A DNA stretch of 10,269 nucleotides, taken from positions 1-10,269 of the forward strand of contig JAPUIM010000340.1 of assembly GCA_027297025.1 (NCBI GenBank), in the 5' to 3' direction. This document shows, piece after piece, positions 6,598 to 10,269 of this stretch (position 1 is its first letter; every line of letters begins with the position of its first letter). This stretch comes from Bacteroidota bacterium (GTDB taxonomy: Bacteria; Bacteroidota; Bacteroidia; Cytophagales; Cyclobacteriaceae). A model generated the notes under the pieces. It saw only the letters and a program-made list of their open reading frames with translations. It did no database searches and was not told the DNA's origin. The position numbers and the translations under genes were made by a program.

Positions 6598-7932
6598 TTA
6601 TAACAGATCATTGGCTAAATTTGCCAAAATAGATCTTTCCCCTTTTTCCAGGGTGATATGAGCGTAAATTGGATTGCCCTTCAACCGATCAATAAGATAT
6701 GATAGCCCGTTGCTTTGAGAGTCGAGATATGGGGTATCGATCTGGTGAATATCACCCGTGAAGATGATCTTGGTATTTTCACCTGCCCGGGTAATAATGG
6801 TCTTCACCTCATGGGGAGTAAGGTTCTGTGCTTCATCAATAATGAAACATATGTTGGAGAAGCTTCTTCCCCTGATATAGGCCAATGGAGTAACCACGAT
6901 TTTTTCATTGTTAACCATATCGTTGAGTCGTGAACCTTCCTTGTCATTTTCAACAAATTGATCTTGAATAAACTTAAGATTGTCCCATAGTGGTTCCATA
7001 TAAGGATTCAGCTTGGATTTTATATCGCCAGGAAGGTATCCTATATCTTTGTTGGAAAGAGGAACAATGGGCCGGGCTAAATAAATTTGCTTAAAATTTC
7101 GTCGTTGTTCTAATGCGCCAGCCAGGGCCAACAATGTTTTACCCGTACCTGCTACCCCTTGAATTGTAACCAACTGCACCTCAGGATTTAGGATAGCATG
7201 TATGGCAAATGTTTGCTCGGCATTTCTGGGTTTAATACCATACACTGGTCTCTTTTCCACTTTTTCAATTTTACCGGAAACAGGGCTGAAATGAGCCAGC
7301 ACAGAATTCTTATTACTTTTTAGTATAAAGTAATTATTGTCCAATGGCTTTTCATCCAGTATCTTATGAGGTTCAATTCCATTGTTGCTATAGATTTCAT
7401 TGATACTGTCGGCAGCTAGACTTTCCAATACCAATTTACCGGTGAACAACGAACTCACATTCTTTATTTTACCGGTCTCATAGTCTTCGGCTTGGATATT
7501 GAGTGATTTTGCCTTAAGTCTTAAATTGATATCCTTACTTACCAGGATAATTTTTTTATTCTTAACTTCTTTTTTGAGATGAAGGGCTGCATTGAGGATC
7601 CTGTGATCAGCCTTATCTTCTTCGAATATCCTGGCGGTATCAACCTCGGAGCTGCTGGTCATGATCACCTTAAACTTTCCCTTGTTTTTGCCATTAAGCG
7701 GTATCCAATGTTGAAGGCTATGGTCCCTGGACAATTCATCAATGGTTCTTATGAATTCGCGAGCCTCGAAGTTCTTGGTATCGTTACCTTTCTTAAAGTG
7801 ATCTAATTCTTCCAACACTGTTATGGGTATCCCCACGTCATGCTCGTCGAAATTCATTATTGCATCATGATCATAAAGGATTACCGAAGTGTCAAGTACA
7901 AATATTTTTTTCTGTTTCTTAACTTCTGCCAT
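6598..7932 (-). CDS. PhoH family ATPase with N-terminal PIN domain (PhoH2 type)
   Basis: Fusion of a PIN ribonuclease domain with a PhoH P-loop ATPase, the layout of PhoH2 proteins, which have been described as RNA helicase/RNases. Numbered from the ATG at 7932 (444 residues), the PIN domain (about 10-140) keeps the acidic residues expected for metal-dependent cleavage: Asp14 in VLDTSV, Glu41/42 in VLEELDHF, Asp109 in KADHRIL and Asp134 in SKDINLR. After a linker, the PhoH domain (about 230-444) has Walker A GVAGTGKT (259-266), ARPIVPL, GYLPGD, Walker B FIIDEAQN (Asp366, Glu367) and TGDIHQ. A TTG three codons upstream (7941) is also in frame, but the ATG is preferred. It seems to be a separate transcription unit with its own promoter. 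Many phoH2 genes sit with a small antitoxin-like partner; none is visible here. Confidence 0.94.
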   Translation of the reverse strand: MAEVKKQKKIFVLDTSVILYDHDAIMNFDEHDVGIPITVLEELDHFKKGNDTKNFEAREFIRTIDELSRDHSLQHWIPLNGKNKGKFKVIMTSSSEVDTARIFEEDKADHRILNAALHLKKEVKNKKIILVSKDINLRLKAKSLNIQAEDYETGKIKNVSSLFTGKLVLESLAADSINEIYSNNGIEPHKILDEKPLDNNYFILKSNKNSVLAHFSPVSGKIEKVEKRPVYGIKPRNAEQTFAIHAILNPEVQLVTIQGVAGTGKTLLALAGALEQRRNFKQIYLARPIVPLSNKDIGYLPGDIKSKLNPYMEPLWDNLKFIQDQFVENDKEGSRLNDMVNNEKIVVTPLAYIRGRSFSNICFIIDEAQNLTPHEVKTIITRAGENTKIIFTGDIHQIDTPYLDSQSNGLSYLIDRLKGNPIYAHITLEKGERSILANLANDLL

Positions 7933-8036
7933 CAGGACCAAACAATTAGAAATTAATGGGGACTTGATTCAACAACATCAAATCTTGACAAAGATCACTT
8001 AGAGGGAATAAATTCAAACAGCGTAGATTTCAAAGA

Positions 8037-8044
8037 CAAATGTA
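8037..8044 (-). promoter_or_regulatory. Bacteroidota-type -7 promoter element for phoH
   Basis: Read on the minus strand this is TACATTTG, a full match to TAnnTTTG. Initiation about six bases downstream (near 8031) would give a leader of about 100 bases before the phoH ATG at 7932. It lies after the AlbA_2 stop and after a terminator-like hairpin, where a fresh promoter is expected. The region about 20 bases upstream is T-rich but has no clean TTG -33 box at the expected distance. Confidence 0.45.
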
Positions 8045-8067
8045 CTATAATACCACCAAGGTCGGAA

Positions 8068-8088
8068 GAAAAAGATGTTAACTTTTTC
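8068..8088 (-). terminator. possible terminator hairpin after the AlbA_2 gene
   Basis: A perfect 7-base inverted repeat (GAAAAAG, 7-base loop, CTTTTTC) begins 8 bases after the stop of the AlbA_2 gene. In the transcript the 3' arm is itself U-rich and runs into CUUUUUCUUCC. The stem has few G-C pairs, so it is a weak candidate; the support is its position between the end of one unit and the likely promoter of the next. Confidence 0.35.
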
Positions 8089-8096
8089 CTCAATAA

Positions 8097-8744
8097 TTAA
8101 TTATATGGTGCTAAAGTAAAAATATCCTGTTTCATTTGGGGTGCCAGGGAGATGACATTAGCCAGGGTCAATTTTACTAAAGTTTCTGAGGCATTTTCCC
8201 GGGTCAGATGGGCCATTTTATCGAATTGATCTACGGTTATGGATCGGTGTTCTTCCAGGTATTCCATCAATAATTTTTCTTTGATACCAAAATTGAAATG
8301 GAGATTTTCTTTTCTGGTAGTTCTTTTCATTATTTCCAGTACCTCCCTACTTGCTTGGACGGTCTTATCATTGATTCTGATATAGGCCTTTCTTTTCCTT
8401 CCTTTTTGATCTAAAACAAAATGTGGTTTCCTTTTGCTTTCTCTAACATAATAGGCCAATAATCCTTTATGCGAGGACAAGTTGACTACATGAAACTTAT
8501 ATTTCAATCGTGGCCTGCAATAAATTCTTATGGCTTCTTCAAGAGCAAATGCGTCTTCTTCAAAATATTTCAATCCGGAGACCGTTCCATCGTCATCTAC
8601 CCCAACCAATAGCCAACCACCTTTGGTATTAGCAAAAGCTACTAGTTCACGGATGATTTTGAGAGGAAAAGCTGCCTTCTTTTTGAATTCAACTACATCG
8701 TTCTCACCTCCTTTGGTGAGCTTTATTATGTCAGAGAGTACCAT
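8097..8744 (-). CDS. AlbA_2 (Schlafen-type) domain putative nucleic-acid-binding protein
   Basis: A 215-residue cytoplasmic protein with an N-terminal AlbA_2 domain, often annotated as ATP-binding, transcriptional-regulator or DNA-binding protein. Visible family landmarks are VVEFKKK (17-23), the loop AFANTKGGWLLVGVDDDG (36-53), RPRL (78-81) and the closing YIRINDKTVQAS (121-132). The C-terminal 65 residues (about 150-215) look like a winged helix-turn-helix of the kind attached to these domains, supporting a nucleic-acid-binding role. The C-terminal ATPase-type extension of long AlbA_2 proteins is absent. The ATG at 8744 is 36 bases after the stop of the AAA+ gene, so the two are probably one operon; its own Shine-Dalgarno site is lacking. 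The real function is unknown; a regulator or RNA-binding role is inference. Confidence 0.85.
   Translation of the reverse strand: MVLSDIIKLTKGGENDVVEFKKKAAFPLKIIRELVAFANTKGGWLLVGVDDDGTVSGLKYFEEDAFALEEAIRIYCRPRLKYKFHVVNLSSHKGLLAYYVRESKRKPHFVLDQKGRKRKAYIRINDKTVQASREVLEIMKRTTRKENLHFNFGIKEKLLMEYLEEHRSITVDQFDKMAHLTRENASETLVKLTLANVISLAPQMKQDIFTLAPYN
8703..8720 (-). repeat. hairpin containing an internal perfect Shine-Dalgarno sequence
   Basis: A perfect 6-base inverted repeat (CTCACC, 6-base loop, GGTGAG) spans codons 9-14 of the AlbA_2 gene. In the mRNA it contains AAAGGAGGTGA, an 11-base perfect complement to the usual 3' tail of 16S rRNA, whose 3' half forms the closing arm of the stem. Four bases after the stem, at 8698-8696, there is an out-of-frame ATG followed directly by TAG. 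The structure is seen in sequence; any regulatory role is speculative, since the LTKGGE peptide also dictates much of it. Confidence 0.4.
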
Positions 8745-8780
8745 TAATGATAAGCAGCCTAAAATTCATAGCCTAATGCT

Positions 8781-10269
8781 TTAGACACTTTCATTATAAT
8801 CATCCACCTCCTCATCTAAATTGGGCATTGATAGCATGCTGCTTAACAGATCCTTGAATTGTAACCCGGAGGTAATCTGCTTTTTGCTTAACATACTGTA
8901 TTCAGCCAGTCCATGCAATGCAAATTCCATCATCAATGTTTTTGAATGAGAATCTAACTGACCTTGATACTTATTTACCAAATCCTTAAGCCCCGGTACT
9001 GATCCCAAAAGTTCTCTAAATTCCTCATTGCCTAAATCATTCAAAATATCCAGTTTCCCTCCAGAACCAAACCAGTTAATGATCTTTTTATAGGGATTGT
9101 TTTCTTTTTTCTTCCTTAAGTCATCGGGATTGGGGAAATATTTAATGAATTGATTACGTATAGCTTTGCCTACCAGCGAATACGCGACAATGCCTGGACC
9201 TTCCTGTTCCCCCTCATAAACCAATTCCACTTTTCCGGTGATGGAAGGTATTACCGAGATGAAATCCGAAATCCTGATATGCGTTTCATCTTCTCCATTG
9301 ATCAATGTCCTTCTTTCAGCAGAGCTCCATAAATTTTCAAAGGCGGTAATGGTCAGTCGTGCGGAAACTCCACTTTTAGCATCTATATATTCACTGTCCC
9401 GTGCTTCAATGGCTATTTGCTCTACCAGGTCTTTCACCAACTCCATCAACTTCACTTTGGATCTCTGCTGATCTTTGATCTGTGCTTCCTGCTGGGTTAT
9501 TTTTTTACCAGTCTCAATAGACTTGGGATAGTGAGTAATTATCTGACTCCCAATCCGGTCTTTTAGTGGAGTGACGATACTGCCTCTATTGGTGTAGTCT
9601 TCGGGGTTGGCGGTAAAAACAAACTGTATATCCAGTGGAAGCCGGATCTTAAAACCCCTGATCTGTATATCTCCCTCTTGCAATATATTAAAAAGTGATA
9701 CCTGTATTCTGGCTTGAAGATCGGGTAATTCATTAATGACAAAAATGCCCCGGTGTGATCGGGGGATCAAACCATAATGGATCACTCGTTCATCAGAATA
9801 AGGGATTTTGAGGGCTGCTGCCTTAATGGGATCAATATCACCAATCAGGTCGGCCACTGATATATCTGGAGTAGCCAGTTTTTCAGTGAACCTCTCCTGG
9901 CGGTGAATCCAGATAATAGGTGTTTGATCGCCTAACTCAGCCAATATATCTTTGCCGAATCTGGAAATAGGACCGAATGGGTCATCGTTTAGCTCTGATC
10001 CCTCAATGACCGGTATATACTCATCTAATAGCTCTACTAAAAGCCTGGCCATTTTAGTTTTGGCCTGCCCCCTTAAACCCAGCAGACATATATTGTGCAT
10101 GGAAAGAATTGCCCTTTCAAAATCAGGAATAACAGTCTCCTCATATCCCCAAATACCCTGAAAGACCTGTTCTTTGTTCTTAAGCTTTTCTATTAAATTA
10201 TCTCTTAGCTCAGCTTTTATTGACTTGGATCTATATCCAACTTCTTTAAGATCTCGCAAGTATTTTATT
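8781..10269 (-). CDS. MoxR/Mg-chelatase-like AAA+ ATPase (5' end probably outside window)
   Basis: AAA+ ATPase related to MoxR and magnesium-chelatase subunit I, presumably a hexameric remodelling factor in the cytoplasm; its target is unknown. Numbered from the TTG at 10259 (492 residues), the AAA+ core (about 35-345) shows Walker A GLRGQAKT (61-68), with Ala replacing the glycine before the lysine, and GIFVINELPDLQARIQ, in which Asn176 takes the place of the Walker B aspartate before Glu177. The sensor-1 region is FTANPEDYTNRG, then LKDRIGSQI with a candidate arginine finger (Arg235), and SGVSARLTI as sensor 2. A helical tail ends in an acidic stretch. The reading frame stays open to the right edge (KYLRDLKEVGY), and that sequence resembles the normal N-terminus of this family, so the ATG is probably a few codons beyond the window. 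Relatives are often followed by a VWA-domain gene; here an AlbA_2 gene follows instead. Confidence 0.88.
   Translation of the reverse strand, partial: IKYLRDLKEVGYRSKSIKAELRDNLIEKLKNKEQVFQGIWGYEETVIPDFERAILSMHNICLLGLRGQAKTKMARLLVELLDEYIPVIEGSELNDDPFGPISRFGKDILAELGDQTPIIWIHRQERFTEKLATPDISVADLIGDIDPIKAAALKIPYSDERVIHYGLIPRSHRGIFVINELPDLQARIQVSLFNILQEGDIQIRGFKIRLPLDIQFVFTANPEDYTNRGSIVTPLKDRIGSQIITHYPKSIETGKKITQQEAQIKDQQRSKVKLMELVKDLVEQIAIEARDSEYIDAKSGVSARLTITAFENLWSSAERRTLINGEDETHIRISDFISVIPSITGKVELVYEGEQEGPGIVAYSLVGKAIRNQFIKYFPNPDDLRKKKENNPYKKIINWFGSGGKLDILNDLGNEEFRELLGSVPGLKDLVNKYQGQLDSHSKTLMMEFALHGLAEYSMLSKKQITSGLQFKDLLSSMLSMPNLDEEVDDYNESV

Noticed and set aside
6598..7932. PIN-PhoH gene as half of a toxin-antitoxin pair
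   Set aside because: PhoH2 genes can have a small upstream antitoxin-like partner, but the bases upstream of 7932 hold no plausible small gene.
8756..8775. Direct repeat of AGCCTA, 14 bases apart, between the AAA+ and AlbA_2 genes
   Set aside because: Six bases repeated once is expected by chance, and nothing else suggests an operator.
8530..8784. 84-codon plus-strand frame covering the start of the AlbA_2 gene
   Set aside because: It is low-complexity, serine-rich and antisense to conserved AlbA_2 motifs.

Overview
The window looks like a chromosomal, mostly core-gene segment from a member of the Bacteroidota, perhaps a Cytophagales-type marine or soil bacterium; the order is a guess. Signs for the phylum are AT-rich DNA, starts that mostly lack Shine-Dalgarno sites, octamers matching the Bacteroidota -7 element TAnnTTTG upstream of two genes, and a GWxTD-domain protein, a family known mainly from this phylum. 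I see no rRNA, tRNA, CRISPR array, insertion sequence or prophage. No gene-free stretch exceeds 300 bases; the longest is 155 bases (7942-8096 if phoH is extended to its TTG, 164 bases from its ATG).

Left part (1-3921). A recQ helicase gene on the minus strand runs off the left edge. It is divergent from a two-gene plus-strand operon. That operon encodes an arabinose-5-phosphate isomerase (kdsD, Kdo branch of LPS synthesis) and a mannose-1-phosphate guanylyltransferase (manC, GDP-mannose synthesis), joined by a TAATG stop/start overlap. Both supply sugars for envelope polysaccharide.

Middle part (3925-6589). manC ends three bases from the end of rlmB, a 23S rRNA 2'-O-methyltransferase on the minus strand. 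rlmB lies immediately downstream of a secreted GWxTD-domain protein and is probably cotranscribed with it. Divergent from that pair is a small AhpD/carboxymuconolactone-decarboxylase-like gene with a CxxC active site.

Right part (6598-10269). A PIN-PhoH ATPase gene on the minus strand appears to have its own promoter. It is preceded by a terminator-like hairpin that closes the upstream unit. That unit holds a MoxR/Mg-chelatase-like AAA+ ATPase, running off the right edge, followed by an AlbA_2 (Schlafen-type) putative nucleic-acid-binding protein. The AAA+ protein has altered Walker A and Walker B residues.

Several starts are non-ATG or ambiguous (kdsD TTG; rlmB GTG; GWxTD TTG or ATG; the AAA+ gene probably starts outside the window), and the entries give the reasoning. 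I did not find a clearly new multi-gene defence or metabolic system. The most unusual items are the AAA+/AlbA_2 pair and an 11-base perfect Shine-Dalgarno sequence inside the AlbA_2 coding region, folded into a hairpin and followed by an ATG-TAG start-stop.
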